DNA of 24,924 nt. Origin: Nitrososphaerota archaeon (GTDB lineage Archaea; Thermoproteota; Nitrososphaeria; Nitrososphaerales; UBA57). A program made the position numbers and the translations under genes. Every line of letters starts with the position of its first letter. Positions within the stretch are counted from its first letter, which is position 1. The notes under the pieces are model-generated. The model was given only the letters and a program-made list of their open reading frames with translations. It ran no database searches and was not told where the DNA came from. The stretch lies in the NCBI GenBank assembly GCA_002693165.1, contig NZOP01000031.1, positions 19,507 to 44,430 on the forward strand, given 5' to 3'. Shown here one piece after another: positions 1 through 7,450 of this stretch.

Positions 1-608
1 AATTTTGAGTTTTCTTGTGCATCGATTATTTTGTTAGCTTCGTCAGCTCGATTGAGGAATTCTGTTAAACGTGCAGAAAAACATTCTTCAAGTAATAATG
101 AAACTTCTTCAAAATTTATTAAACTTTGTTCATGAAATTCAACTGTCAATATAGTACGCTGCATATGCCCTACACCAGTTATGGCTTTACTACAAGGACA
201 AGATGTAATTCCTGTAAGTGAAAATTTGTAATAAAAATCGTTTTTTTCGGTAAGCGTAATAGAAACATCAAGGAATTGATCACGTATAGGATATTGAAAA
301 ACAACATTTATGATACAATTAGGTTGAGTTTTTGTTACATCGTCGTAGATTTGATTGAGCGAATCTTCAATATATTTTCCCTTCATATACTTGAGACTAG
401 ATTTAATTAATCGACTCATATGAACTCCACGAGTATTGTTAGTCGAAACAGAAACATTAATTGTAATTGGAAGTTGCCATTCCCTACCATAATAAATAGT
501 CTTAAAATTCGAAATACCTGCGGAAACATTTACTTTAGATTTTTCATTCTGTATATCAGGCAGACTAGAAATTTGAGTAAATTTTCTTGATTTATATGAA
601 TCGAACAT
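1..608 (-). CDS. folE2: GTP cyclohydrolase, FolE2/MptA family (partial, C-terminus cut off by window edge)
   Basis: The reverse strand is open from ATG at 608 to the window edge, about 202 residues; the C-terminus lies outside. The protein shows the COG1469 (GTP cyclohydrolase IB / MptA) signatures: a GVHMSR segment, a CPCSK motif (bases 185-199) and GHMQRT shortly after it. These enzymes open the GTP ring to give dihydroneopterin triphosphate or its cyclic phosphate, the first step towards 7-deazaguanines or archaeal pterins. QueC and QueD lie directly upstream on the same strand, which suggests the preQ0/archaeosine pathway. A purine-rich GAGGAAA lies about 10 bases before the start. The 74-base gap to queC shows no gene. 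The CPCS cysteine motif resembles FolE2, while GHMQR resembles MptA, so the exact metal and product are not settled. Confidence 0.88.
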   Translation of the reverse strand, partial: MFDSYKSRKFTQISSLPDIQNEKSKVNVSAGISNFKTIYYGREWQLPITINVSVSTNNTRGVHMSRLIKSSLKYMKGKYIEDSLNQIYDDVTKTQPNCIINVVFQYPIRDQFLDVSITLTEKNDFYYKFSLTGITSCPCSKAITGVGHMQRTILTVEFHEQSLINFEEVSLLLEECFSARLTEFLNRADEANKIIDAQENSK

Positions 609-682
609 AATGATAATTTCCTCTATTTTTAGTGCCGGTTTGTATTACTTAAAAAATTATGCCTTTATCACAGTAGTGCCAA

Positions 683-1351
683 CTAGTCATCATATTGGAT
701 TGGATCAATCATATTAATTTTTTTAAAACTAGTTAATCTTAAAGTGCACGATCTACATAAACCACAAGCAAAATTCTCCTGTTTTTCACAACTCCATGTT
801 AAGTCAAGTGGAATTTTCAAACGTATTGCTTCTTCAAGAACTTGTGTCTTAGTAAGTTTATGAAGAGGCATAAAAATATCGTATTGAATTTTATTAGAAG
901 TATAAGTTGAAAAATTAAATAATTTAGTCAAGTCTTCAAAGAAATTAATACTAGTATCTGGAAAATAATTAATATCATTTTTATTATGGCCGCCAACAAT
1001 AATTTCAATTCCATGTGTTTCTGCATACCAAGCGGCAAGTGAATAAAAAATTAAATTTCTAAATGAAATGTAATTTGGAGGAATAATATTATTTTTTTTA
1101 TACAAAGAACTTGAACTTGAGTAAATTTCATCTTCAAATTCAGATAAAAAATCAAGATTAATTATTTTATGTTCAATAGTTCCAGCTAATTTAGAAATTT
1201 GTGAACAACATTCAATCTCTTTTGAAAATCGTTTAAAATAATTAAAAGTAATTGTATATAGATTATAACCTTGTTCTTTCATTTTCCACAGTGCAACAGT
1301 TGAATCAATACCGCCAGAAAGAAGAACAAGTACGTTATTATTGCTCAACAT
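683..1351 (-). CDS. queC: 7-cyano-7-deazaguanine synthase QueC
   Basis: QueC converts 7-carboxy-7-deazaguanine to preQ0 with ATP and ammonia; in archaea preQ0 is inserted into tRNA and becomes archaeosine. The N-terminus has the PP-loop ATP pyrophosphatase motif LSGGIDST (about residues 11-18). The C-terminus has the zinc cluster pattern WSCEKQENFACGLCRSC, four cysteines as in the family. I chose ATG at 1351, which puts the PP-loop at the usual distance from the N-terminus. An in-frame TTG at 1366 would overlap the queD stop codon by four bases and may be used instead through translational coupling. Length (about 222 residues) is normal. Confidence 0.93.
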   Translation of the reverse strand: MLSNNNVLVLLSGGIDSTVALWKMKEQGYNLYTITFNYFKRFSKEIECCSQISKLAGTIEHKIINLDFLSEFEDEIYSSSSSLYKKNNIIPPNYISFRNLIFYSLAAWYAETHGIEIIVGGHNKNDINYFPDTSINFFEDLTKLFNFSTYTSNKIQYDIFMPLHKLTKTQVLEEAIRLKIPLDLTWSCEKQENFACGLCRSCTLRLTSFKKINMIDPIQYDD

Positions 1352-1362
1352 AATCACAATCT

Positions 1363-1815
1363 TCAATCTGGTGAAAGATATGCAGAATTATTTTCATGTT
1401 CCCAAATTTGGACTTTATGAACAAATACGCGAGAATCAGTTTGAGTTTTTATCCATTGATCTACATAATCATAAACGAATTTGCAGGAAGCTTCAATACC
1501 AGGACCCCATCCACGAGCAATATCCATAACATGAAGATTACAACCTCCTTTTTCATGTAATTTTTCAAAATCAGAAAGTAATGGATCATCATTTGAAATT
1601 AAAAGTCTATGATCCCATTGATCGTCAAGCCATTTTTTAATATGTTTTAAACCTCCAAAATCCATTACCCATTGTTTATCATTTAAATCATGACATGCAA
1701 ATGTTATTTCAACATAACGTGCATAACCATGAACATATTTACAATGTCCAGAATCTTTCCACTGTCTATGTCCTGTTGTGATCGGGCCAAATTTCTTAGT
1801 TGAATAATATTTCAA
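1363..1815 (-). CDS. queD: 6-carboxytetrahydropterin synthase QueD (variant zinc motif)
   Basis: A 150-residue protein of the 6-pyruvoyl-tetrahydropterin synthase fold, next to queC and the GTP cyclohydrolase, so it most likely makes 6-carboxy-tetrahydropterin for preQ0. Visible landmarks: H16 in TTGHRQW, the C-x3-H-G element CKYVHGY (C25, H29), a DHRLL segment carrying the catalytic His, and a late WEHE with the substrate-binding Glu. The usual motif is C-x3-H-x-H; here the last zinc histidine is Tyr31, while an extra His24 precedes the catalytic cysteine. The start is TTG at 1815, with a TATA-like box 26 bases upstream. The reading frame ends overlapping the possible upstream start of queC, so the two are probably one operon. 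Confidence 0.85.
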   Translation of the reverse strand: MKYYSTKKFGPITTGHRQWKDSGHCKYVHGYARYVEITFACHDLNDKQWVMDFGGLKHIKKWLDDQWDHRLLISNDDPLLSDFEKLHEKGGCNLHVMDIARGWGPGIEASCKFVYDYVDQWIKTQTDSRVFVHKVQIWEHENNSAYLSPD

Positions 1816-1836
1816 CAGTGCATTATTAGATTGTGT

Positions 1837-1846
1837 AAATTATAAC
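1837..1846 (-). promoter_or_regulatory. TATA-like box for queD-queC
   Basis: On the minus strand the box reads GTTATAATTT. Its centre lies 26 bases from the TTG start of queD, the spacing expected for an archaeal TATA box in front of a leaderless transcript. The position is read from sequence only. Confidence 0.45.
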
Positions 1847-1857
1847 TATTTAGATAA

Positions 1858-2571
1858 TTATTTAATTACATCAAGGTCATTTGGAAAAAGTGTATTTGGA
1901 AAAATTGATTTTACTTCATGAATAAGTTCATCACTAAAATCAGGACGATGTACTAACACAAGATTTTTTACATTAGCAGATTTAGCAGCATAAGCCGCTT
2001 CAATTGGAGTAGTATGTGCAAAATTAGTAGCTCGAATAGGATCAATTTCTCCAGCTTCGTGGAATAAATAATCTGCGTTCTTTGCAAAAGTCGATAGATC
2101 AATTTTTCTAGTATCTCCTGTATAAACGACAGTAATCCCATCAATTTCTATTTTGTATATATAATCTAAAACAGAATGATCTCCTTCAATATAATTTACA
2201 GTAAATGGATAATTAGATGAAAGTGACTTGAATTCAAAGTATTTTTTCATATCAACATCTCCATAATATTCATAATATACGTTTTTGATTAATCGATCTA
2301 ATCCATTAGGCCCACTTATTTTAACAATCCCCGATTCACGATGCTTAAGATTTAACAAAAATAAAGGTAAGCCACCTGAATGATCTCCATGAAGATGAGA
2401 AATAAAAATGTAATCAATCTGATTTGGGGAATAATTACAACGTCTTAATGAATGAATTGCTTGAGGAGAACAATCAAGTAGAACTTTAAAAGTACCATCA
2501 AGTAGAATAGATGTGCTTGCGCGTCCACCAGATGCAAAAGCATCACCAGTACCTAAAGTTATTATCTTCAT
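1858..2571 (-). CDS. RNase Z-like metallo-beta-lactamase-fold hydrolase
   Basis: A 237-residue metallo-beta-lactamase-fold protein. It begins with the RNase Z/arylsulfatase-like strand MKIITLGTGDAF and has the metal motif H59-x-H61-x-D63-H64 (SHLHGDH), a further YTGDTR segment and a late HTTPIEAA region with conserved His. Family members cleave tRNA 3' trailers (RNase Z), but this one is shorter than typical full-length RNase Z (about 300 residues) and may lack the tRNA-binding exosite arm, so another phosphodiester or lactone substrate is possible. The ATG start lies 19 bases after the regulator gene upstream. A TATA-like box overlapping the end of that gene (about 2590-2599) suggests it also has its own promoter. 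Confidence 0.75.
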   Translation of the reverse strand: MKIITLGTGDAFASGGRASTSILLDGTFKVLLDCSPQAIHSLRRCNYSPNQIDYIFISHLHGDHSGGLPLFLLNLKHRESGIVKISGPNGLDRLIKNVYYEYYGDVDMKKYFEFKSLSSNYPFTVNYIEGDHSVLDYIYKIEIDGITVVYTGDTRKIDLSTFAKNADYLFHEAGEIDPIRATNFAHTTPIEAAYAAKSANVKNLVLVHRPDFSDELIHEVKSIFPNTLFPNDLDVIK

Positions 2572-2590
2572 AATGATAGAACTAGGATAT

Positions 2591-3013
2591 TTATTTTAAA
2601 GTTACATCAAAACTTTGTTTGGAATCTGTTGAATCGTAATCCATTTCACAAACATGACAATTATCCACATCAAGTGATGGTTCTAGTTTTTTATGAATAT
2701 CACATAACAATCTATTACTTCTAATAATAGTACACGCTTCATTAAACTTAGATATTATATCACTGAGTTCGTGTTTTTCAATCATCATTGTAGTAATCTC
2801 GTCAACAATCACTTGTATACGTTCATCATCTCCTAATGAAGTAAGATTACCTCTTGTACCACGAAGATAATTACTAACAGCAGCTTGAGTAATACCAATT
2901 AATTTTGCAGTATCTTTCTGACTGAATTTATAATCATAAATAAGCTTCTTTGCAACAAGAGCTCTAAGAGCAGGTACTGATGTCTTTGTTTCTATTTCAG
3001 CAGGCAGAAGCAT
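2591..3013 (-). CDS. XRE-family HTH regulator with C-terminal Cys/His metal site (COG2522-like)
   Basis: A 140-residue DNA-binding protein. Residues about 15-60 form a Cro/C1-type helix-turn-helix (SQKDTAKLIGITQAAVSNYL). The C-terminus carries Cys and His in LLCDIHKKLEP followed by CHVC, which I read as a four-ligand zinc site. This matches a small archaeal regulator family whose members begin MLLPxEI. A paralogue lies at 21090-21482. The ATG start has a TATA-like box centred 23-26 bases upstream. The RNase Z-like gene follows 19 bases downstream on the same strand. The target genes are unknown; autoregulation or control of the adjacent gene is a guess. Confidence 0.8.
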   Translation of the reverse strand: MLLPAEIETKTSVPALRALVAKKLIYDYKFSQKDTAKLIGITQAAVSNYLRGTRGNLTSLGDDERIQVIVDEITTMMIEKHELSDIISKFNEACTIIRSNRLLCDIHKKLEPSLDVDNCHVCEMDYDSTDSKQSFDVTLK

Positions 3014-3030
3014 TTGTACTAATACTCGTG

Positions 3031-3041
3031 ATTATAATACT
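3031..3041 (-). promoter_or_regulatory. TATA-like box of the XRE regulator
   Basis: The minus strand reads about GTATTATAATC, centred roughly 23-26 bases before the ATG at 3013. This fits a leaderless mRNA. Confidence 0.4.
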
Positions 3042-3069
3042 TAAGGATAATGTGACATGATTGCAAAAA

Positions 3070-3585
3070 TTATAGAAATTTTTTATAGTATTCTTTTTCA
3101 ATTTTTGCAATTTCGTCAGAATCACGAGCACGAGAATATGCATCTAAAATTTGTGTATTTAATTGAAAGAAAGTATTACCCCATTTGAATTTTGAAAGAA
3201 TAAATTCAGATTCTTTTTTATGTCCAAGAATAAATAAAGAGGCGGCAATAGCTTCTGCCGAAGAAAGTGTAAAAATTTTACTATAATTTATTGGATTACC
3301 TGCTTGAAGAATAGGCAATCTTTTATTTTTACCAGGAAAAGTCCTTTTAAAAACACTCGATCCCTTTTTCCATGAACAATCAATAACAACCAAACCAAAT
3401 TTTAAAATATTTGCATCACTTTTTGAAAGAATATCAGTAGAAAGAGGATTTAATACAAGAGAAGTTCGACGAATATGTCGAAAATCAATTTTTTTAACTA
3501 GTCCAAATCGTACAAGTTTTAATGCTGTACATTTTTTTGGATCATCTTGATTTAAGTGATAAACAAATAAATTTGATATATTCAA
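3070..3585 (-). CDS. tsr3: rRNA aminocarboxypropyltransferase Tsr3 (DUF367)
   Basis: Tsr3 transfers the 3-amino-3-carboxypropyl group of S-adenosylmethionine to a pseudouridine of small-subunit rRNA, a late ribosome maturation step shared by archaea and eukaryotes. Recognisable segments are the N-terminal DPKKCTALKL, VVIDCSWKK in the middle, LPILQAGNPINY, then SSAEAIAASLFILG and WGNTFFQLN near the end, in the family's order. At 171 residues it is complete. The start is TTG at 3585; no better ATG exists before the conserved DPKKC segment. It is the first of the minus-strand run, and the next gene on the other side is divergent. Confidence 0.9.
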   Translation of the reverse strand: MNISNLFVYHLNQDDPKKCTALKLVRFGLVKKIDFRHIRRTSLVLNPLSTDILSKSDANILKFGLVVIDCSWKKGSSVFKRTFPGKNKRLPILQAGNPINYSKIFTLSSAEAIAASLFILGHKKESEFILSKFKWGNTFFQLNTQILDAYSRARDSDEIAKIEKEYYKKFL

Positions 3586-3667
3586 TGTATATTAATCAAA
3601 AAGCAACCAGGGTTTTAAAATTTTTAAGAGGGGACTGGATAAAAAAAATACTTTTGGGGAAGAAATC

Positions 3668-4225
3668 TTGAGAATTGCAATAGATCTGGATGGTGTATTG
3701 GCTGATGCGTCAAAAATATGGATACGTTTACTCAGACAGAGGTTTGAAATTACAATAAAAAAAGAAGATGTAGATGAATGGGATATATACAGGAAATTAG
3801 GTATATCAAGAAAAGAGTTTGAAGATGTATTTAATGATGCATGGAAAGAATGGGAATTAGTAGAGGAAACAGAGGAAAATCTATTTCAAAAAATAAATCT
3901 TATAAAAAATCTTGGAAAAACAGACCTAGTAACAGCAAGAAATCAGAAAACAATGAATGATGTAATGAAATGGCTAGAGGAAAAAAAGATCAAGTTTGAT
4001 AATATAATAGTAGTGGGAGAATTTGAATCTAAAGCGAAACTAGATTACGATATATTTATAGATGATTCTCCGATTCAAATTACTGAAATGGCAAATTCAG
4101 GAAAATTATCATTATTGTATATGCAACCGTGGAATACTTATATCAAAGAACGCAATAACTTAATAAAAATAAAAAATTTTGAGGAAGTAGAAAAAGTAAT
4201 TAAAAATTACATGAAAAATGAATAA
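3668..4225 (+). CDS. HAD-superfamily phosphatase, 5'-nucleotidase-like
   Basis: A 185-residue HAD-fold protein starting at TTG 3668. The N-terminal motif DLDGVLAD supplies the nucleophile and the acid/base aspartates. A later VTAR segment fits motif II, K122-like residues in ESKAKLDYD fit motif III, and IDDSP fits motif IV. The layout resembles the small 5'(3')-deoxyribonucleotidase/NagD-like group without a large cap. The substrate cannot be read from sequence. A purine-rich stretch (GGGGAAGAAA) lies just before the start and could be the ribosome binding site. The divergent tsr3 gene shares the 82-base upstream region. Confidence 0.72.
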   Translation: MRIAIDLDGVLADASKIWIRLLRQRFEITIKKEDVDEWDIYRKLGISRKEFEDVFNDAWKEWELVEETEENLFQKINLIKNLGKTDLVTARNQKTMNDVMKWLEEKKIKFDNIIVVGEFESKAKLDYDIFIDDSPIQITEMANSGKLSLLYMQPWNTYIKERNNLIKIKNFEEVEKVIKNYMKNE

Positions 4226-4288
4226 AAAAATATATAGGATACTCGACACATCCAAAAACTAAATTAATAAGAAAACAATACATAATAC

Positions 4289-4732
4289 ATGGTTTATATA
4301 GATACTACAACAGCATTAGAAAATTTTAGAAGATTTCTCATTAACAGCACATGTGCTTCATATATACCTGAAAGTTATTTGTATGATCCAGAAGTATTTC
4401 CAGAGAAAGATGGAGATACAGGATCAATATATATTGAGGCTGCAGATAAAGTGACTTTAAAAAAAGAGCGAGATATAACTTTCATTAATGTAAGAGATGT
4501 TTTAGGAATTATATACAAATCAAAGAGTGGAAATACAAATATTAAATGGAGACAAATACGTGGAAGAGGAGGAAAAATAACTGGTGAATCATCAACCAAT
4601 TCACTTGTAAATCTCATTACAGCAAGAGTAATTGACCAAGAATATGCAAATAAATTAGCTAATATAAATTCAGATTCAGAAAATTCTTCGGTTGAGTCAG
4701 AACATGAAATTGAAGACGAAATAGAAAATTAG
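4289..4732 (+). CDS. Conserved-looking protein of unknown function, acidic C-terminal tail
   Basis: I do not recognise this 147-residue protein. Residues 1-120 look globular and mixed, with a basic Gly/Arg patch (WRQIRGRGG, about 86-94). The last 20-25 residues are strongly acidic and Ser/Glu-rich, probably disordered. There is no signal peptide, membrane segment or cysteine motif. The ATG start has an AT-rich TATA-like stretch about 23-27 bases upstream. It ends four bases before the end of the convergent acyl-CoA dehydrogenase gene. Codon use and AT content look like those of neighbouring genes, so it is likely real. Confidence 0.65.
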   Translation: MVYIDTTTALENFRRFLINSTCASYIPESYLYDPEVFPEKDGDTGSIYIEAADKVTLKKERDITFINVRDVLGIIYKSKSGNTNIKWRQIRGRGGKITGESSTNSLVNLITARVIDQEYANKLANINSDSENSSVESEHEIEDEIEN

Positions 4733-4736
4733 TTAC

Positions 4737-5936
4737 TTAGTTTAAACCTAATTCTTTTTTGGTTTCTTTATACAATAATTTACCTAATGTTACACGTTGA
4801 ATGTCATTTGTTCCTTCATAAATTTTGGTAACTTGAATATCACGAAGATATCTTTCCATAGGATACTCTTTAGCTACACCTGCAGAACCACCTAATTTAA
4901 TAGCAGTTAAAGCAGCACGTTCACCAGCTTCAGTAGCATACATCTTTGCAATAGCAGCGGCAGAAACAAAATCTTTTCCTTGATCACGAAGTGAAGCAGC
5001 CCAATAAGTCAACAATCGAGAAGCTTGTATTTCTGCAGCAACTTCGGCTAGCATAAACTGAGGTCCCTGAAATTCCATAATCGGTTGTCCAAATGCAATT
5101 CTTTGTGAAATATATTTTGATGCAGATTCAATAGCAGCTTGTCCTACTCCAACACCTTGAGCAGCTATCTCAATTCGTCCATGATCATAACAATCCATTG
5201 CAACATAGAATCCCTTTCCTTCTTCACCAAGTATATTAGTATTAGGAACTTTGACATTATCAAGAACTAGTTCAACAGACTGAGAACCACGTATACCAGT
5301 TTTTGGAAGAGAATTTCCGACAGTAAAGCCATCAGTATCACGTTCTACAATAAACGCACTAATTCCAAGATGTCTTTTTTTTTCGTCAGATGTACGTGCA
5401 AAAATAAGAAAAGTGTTTGCAATATCTCCATTAGTACACCAGGCTTTTGTGCCATTAATAATCCAATCATCGCCATCTTTTGTTGCAGCCGTCGAAATAC
5501 CAGCTGCGTCCGAACCTGCTCCAGGCTCAGTCATAGCATGTGCCCCAATCTTCTCTCCTTTAGCCAGAGGTATGAGAAATTTATTCTTTTGATCTTCAGT
5601 GCCAAAACTAGTAAGAGGCATAGCAATAAGAGTATGTGCAACAGGAATTACTGAAAAAGCACAACTCACACGTGCTAATTCTTCAATTACAATAGCCATA
5701 GAAAGGTAATCATAACCAGCACCTCCATATTCAGAAGGATAAGGAACACCAAGAAATCCAAGTTCTGACATTTTCTTTATGAGGGAATTAGGAATATGAT
5801 CTTCTTCGTCAATTTTATTAGCAATAGGTGCAACTTCGTTTGTTGCAAAGTCTCTAGCTAATTCTTGAATTTCCTTATGATCGTCACGTAAAGAAATTGA
5901 AAAATCAGTAGCATCAGGGTTAAGAAATTTTGTCAA
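4737..5936 (-). CDS. Acyl-CoA dehydrogenase
   Basis: A 399-residue FAD-dependent acyl-CoA dehydrogenase of full family length. Signatures in order: the N-terminal helical domain, AMTEPGAGSDAAG (FAD/substrate loop, about residues 137-149), WCTNGD, the mid-domain GIRGSQSVEL, and the C-terminal YLRDIQVTKIYEGTNDIQR, whose Glu is the usual catalytic base of short/medium-chain members. It oxidises an acyl-CoA to the enoyl-CoA and normally passes electrons to ETF. The chain-length preference is unknown. The start is TTG at 5936, directly after an in-frame stop. A TATA-like CATTTATAAT lies about 29 bases upstream. It stands alone between convergent and divergent neighbours. Confidence 0.92.
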   Translation of the reverse strand: MTKFLNPDATDFSISLRDDHKEIQELARDFATNEVAPIANKIDEEDHIPNSLIKKMSELGFLGVPYPSEYGGAGYDYLSMAIVIEELARVSCAFSVIPVAHTLIAMPLTSFGTEDQKNKFLIPLAKGEKIGAHAMTEPGAGSDAAGISTAATKDGDDWIINGTKAWCTNGDIANTFLIFARTSDEKKRHLGISAFIVERDTDGFTVGNSLPKTGIRGSQSVELVLDNVKVPNTNILGEEGKGFYVAMDCYDHGRIEIAAQGVGVGQAAIESASKYISQRIAFGQPIMEFQGPQFMLAEVAAEIQASRLLTYWAASLRDQGKDFVSAAAIAKMYATEAGERAALTAIKLGGSAGVAKEYPMERYLRDIQVTKIYEGTNDIQRVTLGKLLYKETKKELGLN

Positions 5937-6002
5937 CTATTCTACAGTATTAAAAAATGCATTATAAATGTTTAACATTTAAAAATTATTTAAAAAGTTC
6001 AT

Positions 6003-6012
6003 AAATATAAAT
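6003..6012 (+). promoter_or_regulatory. TATA-like box for the gene at 6034
   Basis: AAATATAAAT is centred 26 bases before the ATG at 6034, which predicts a leaderless mRNA. Confidence 0.45.
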
Positions 6013-6033
6013 CATGTAATTTAAATAAAATAT

Positions 6034-6381
6034 ATGGTAAAAGTTAGAGTTCATAAAATTAGTAGTGTATCAGATCCAGAAACTTCACAACCTGGCAAAC
6101 AAATAGAATTAGTTGAAGTAAGAGATAGATCAGACTCAAAAGTAATAGGAGGTCTTGGAGGAACAGACGAAGCAAATTTAGTTAAGGGAATAATTTCACA
6201 GTTTCAATCAATTGGTATGTTTCCTATTAATGCAAGAGAAATGGTATTACCAAAAATGACATTGTTTTTATCAGAATCTGAATATGATATGTTAGCAATT
6301 CGCTTTGAAGTTAATGATATATTTGAATTAATTCTGAAAGATGGCGCTTTCATGTTAAAAAGAGCAACTGAAGGAATATAA
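6034..6381 (+). CDS. Small conserved archaeal-type protein of unknown function
   Basis: A 115-residue soluble protein with beta-rich segments (VKVRVHKISSV, KQIELVEVRD) and a C-terminal part MTLFLSESEYDMLAIRFEVND followed by a short strand pair. There are no cysteines, membrane segments or catalytic motifs that I can name. The style (a small domain ending with a DNA- or protein-binding swapped-hairpin-like module) recalls arcadin-1-like proteins, but this is a weak impression. A TATA-like box sits 26 bases upstream of the ATG. It is followed by tRNA-Gly with a 31-base gap. Confidence 0.65.
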   Translation: MVKVRVHKISSVSDPETSQPGKQIELVEVRDRSDSKVIGGLGGTDEANLVKGIISQFQSIGMFPINAREMVLPKMTLFLSESEYDMLAIRFEVNDIFELILKDGAFMLKRATEGI

Positions 6382-6412
6382 AATAATATTTAATTTATCA
6401 TAGATTAATTAT

Positions 6413-6487
6413 GCGGGATTGGTCTAGCCTGGATAGGATATCAGCTTCCCAAGCTGAGGGTCTCGGGTTCAAATCCCGGATCTCGCA
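6413..6487 (+). tRNA. tRNA-Gly (anticodon CCC)
   Basis: Cloverleaf: acceptor GCGGGAT (6413-6419) pairs with ATCTCGC (6480-6486), with one G-U pair, and the discriminator is A6487. The anticodon stem TCAGC/GCTGA encloses the loop TTCCCAA, giving anticodon CCC at 6448-6450. The T-arm TCGGG-TTCAAAT-CCCGG is standard. No intron and no encoded CCA, as usual for archaea. An AT-rich TATA-like stretch (about 6383-6391) lies some 26 bases upstream. Confidence 0.95.
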
Positions 6488-6501
6488 TTAATGAATAACA
6501 A

Positions 6502-6741
6502 TTAATCAGCTAATTCTTCATTATCTTGTTTTTCCAATACTCTTGATATAAATGAATCAGTTGAATCAGATTTTTTCCCTGTTAGATCAAAAACCTTAAC
6601 GTTCATTAATTTCCAATTCCATCCAAGCTTTTCTTTTGGAAGAATATTTTTGATCCATTTTACCTGTTCGTCATTATCAAGATGACATGGATTTTCGTCA
6701 CAAGTATGTGAAATTGTTATATTAGCAATTTTTTCTGCCAT
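6502..6741 (-). CDS. Small protein of unknown function with a Cys/His pair
   Basis: A 79-residue protein beginning at ATG 6741. It has an N-terminal segment ISHTCDENPCHLD (two Cys, two His within 11 residues) that might bind metal, then a Trp-rich middle (WIKNILPKEKLGWNWKL) and a charged tail. I do not recognise the family. It is convergent with tRNA-Gly, and its upstream region is shared with the divergent gene at 6827. Clean start, normal codon use and lack of a competing frame support it as a gene. Confidence 0.55.
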   Translation of the reverse strand: MAEKIANITISHTCDENPCHLDNDEQVKWIKNILPKEKLGWNWKLMNVKVFDLTGKKSDSTDSFISRVLEKQDNEELAD

Positions 6742-6826
6742 AATAATTAACTAATATTATCCTTATTTAATTTACTACTATATTTTAACAATAGATTTAT
6801 AGCATTCATGTTTAGTAATATGAGAA

Positions 6827-7450
6827 ATGAAAACGAGAGAAGAAATGGTAAGCCAATTAATTAAAACAAAGATACCCAGTGGATTAATAGAATATGTAGC
6901 AAAAAAAGAAAGATCAGACTTTGGTGAAGGAATAATGAATAGTTTGAGTAAAATGAATGATCAAGCAATTAGAACATTATATTATTCAATCATGGAAGAC
7001 AAGGTTGAAAAAGAGGATTATATTGTTATCAGATCAGCTTTATGGGCAGTAAAGCAATTTCAATCAACAAAAATTTCCATAGACCATAATGTTCCCAATA
7101 TAGGAGATTTTAAAATCACAATAGCGAATGATGATGATGAAATAACTGCAATAATTGACTGTAAAATTAAAGCATACGAGTTAGATAATATAAATGAATT
7201 TATAGAGAAACTCAGAATATTAAAAGAAAAAGAAGCAAAATTAACTACGGTTTACATAATATCAAGAAATGAATTTTCAGATCAAACTCTTGATCAAATA
7301 AAGAATATAGAGGGTATGAGTAATGATGGGGTTTTTATTACAAAAGAAAATAGAGGTCTTGGTGGCATGATGAGTAGAAAACCAAATAAAATAAATTTTT
7401 CAGTATTGTTGGAAAAATCAAAGGAAAATTATGAAAAAGTGTTTCCATGA
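6827..7450 (+). CDS. Unknown protein translationally coupled to the DNA glycosylase
   Basis: A 207-residue protein, ATG at 6827, preceded by a TATA-like ATTTATA about 26-29 bases upstream. The N-terminal 80 residues are mostly helical and charged. The central part alternates strand and helix (FKITIANDDDEITAIIDCKIKAYE, then TTVYIISRNEF). A Gly-rich GLGGMM precedes the end. The pattern of an acidic strand followed by IIDCKIKA loosely recalls a PD-(D/E)xK nuclease core, but key residues cannot be assigned with confidence. Its stop overlaps the start of the glycosylase gene (ATGA), which argues for co-translation and a possible role in DNA repair. Confidence 0.65.
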   Translation: MKTREEMVSQLIKTKIPSGLIEYVAKKERSDFGEGIMNSLSKMNDQAIRTLYYSIMEDKVEKEDYIVIRSALWAVKQFQSTKISIDHNVPNIGDFKITIANDDDEITAIIDCKIKAYELDNINEFIEKLRILKEKEAKLTTVYIISRNEFSDQTLDQIKNIEGMSNDGVFITKENRGLGGMMSRKPNKINFSVLLEKSKENYEKVFP

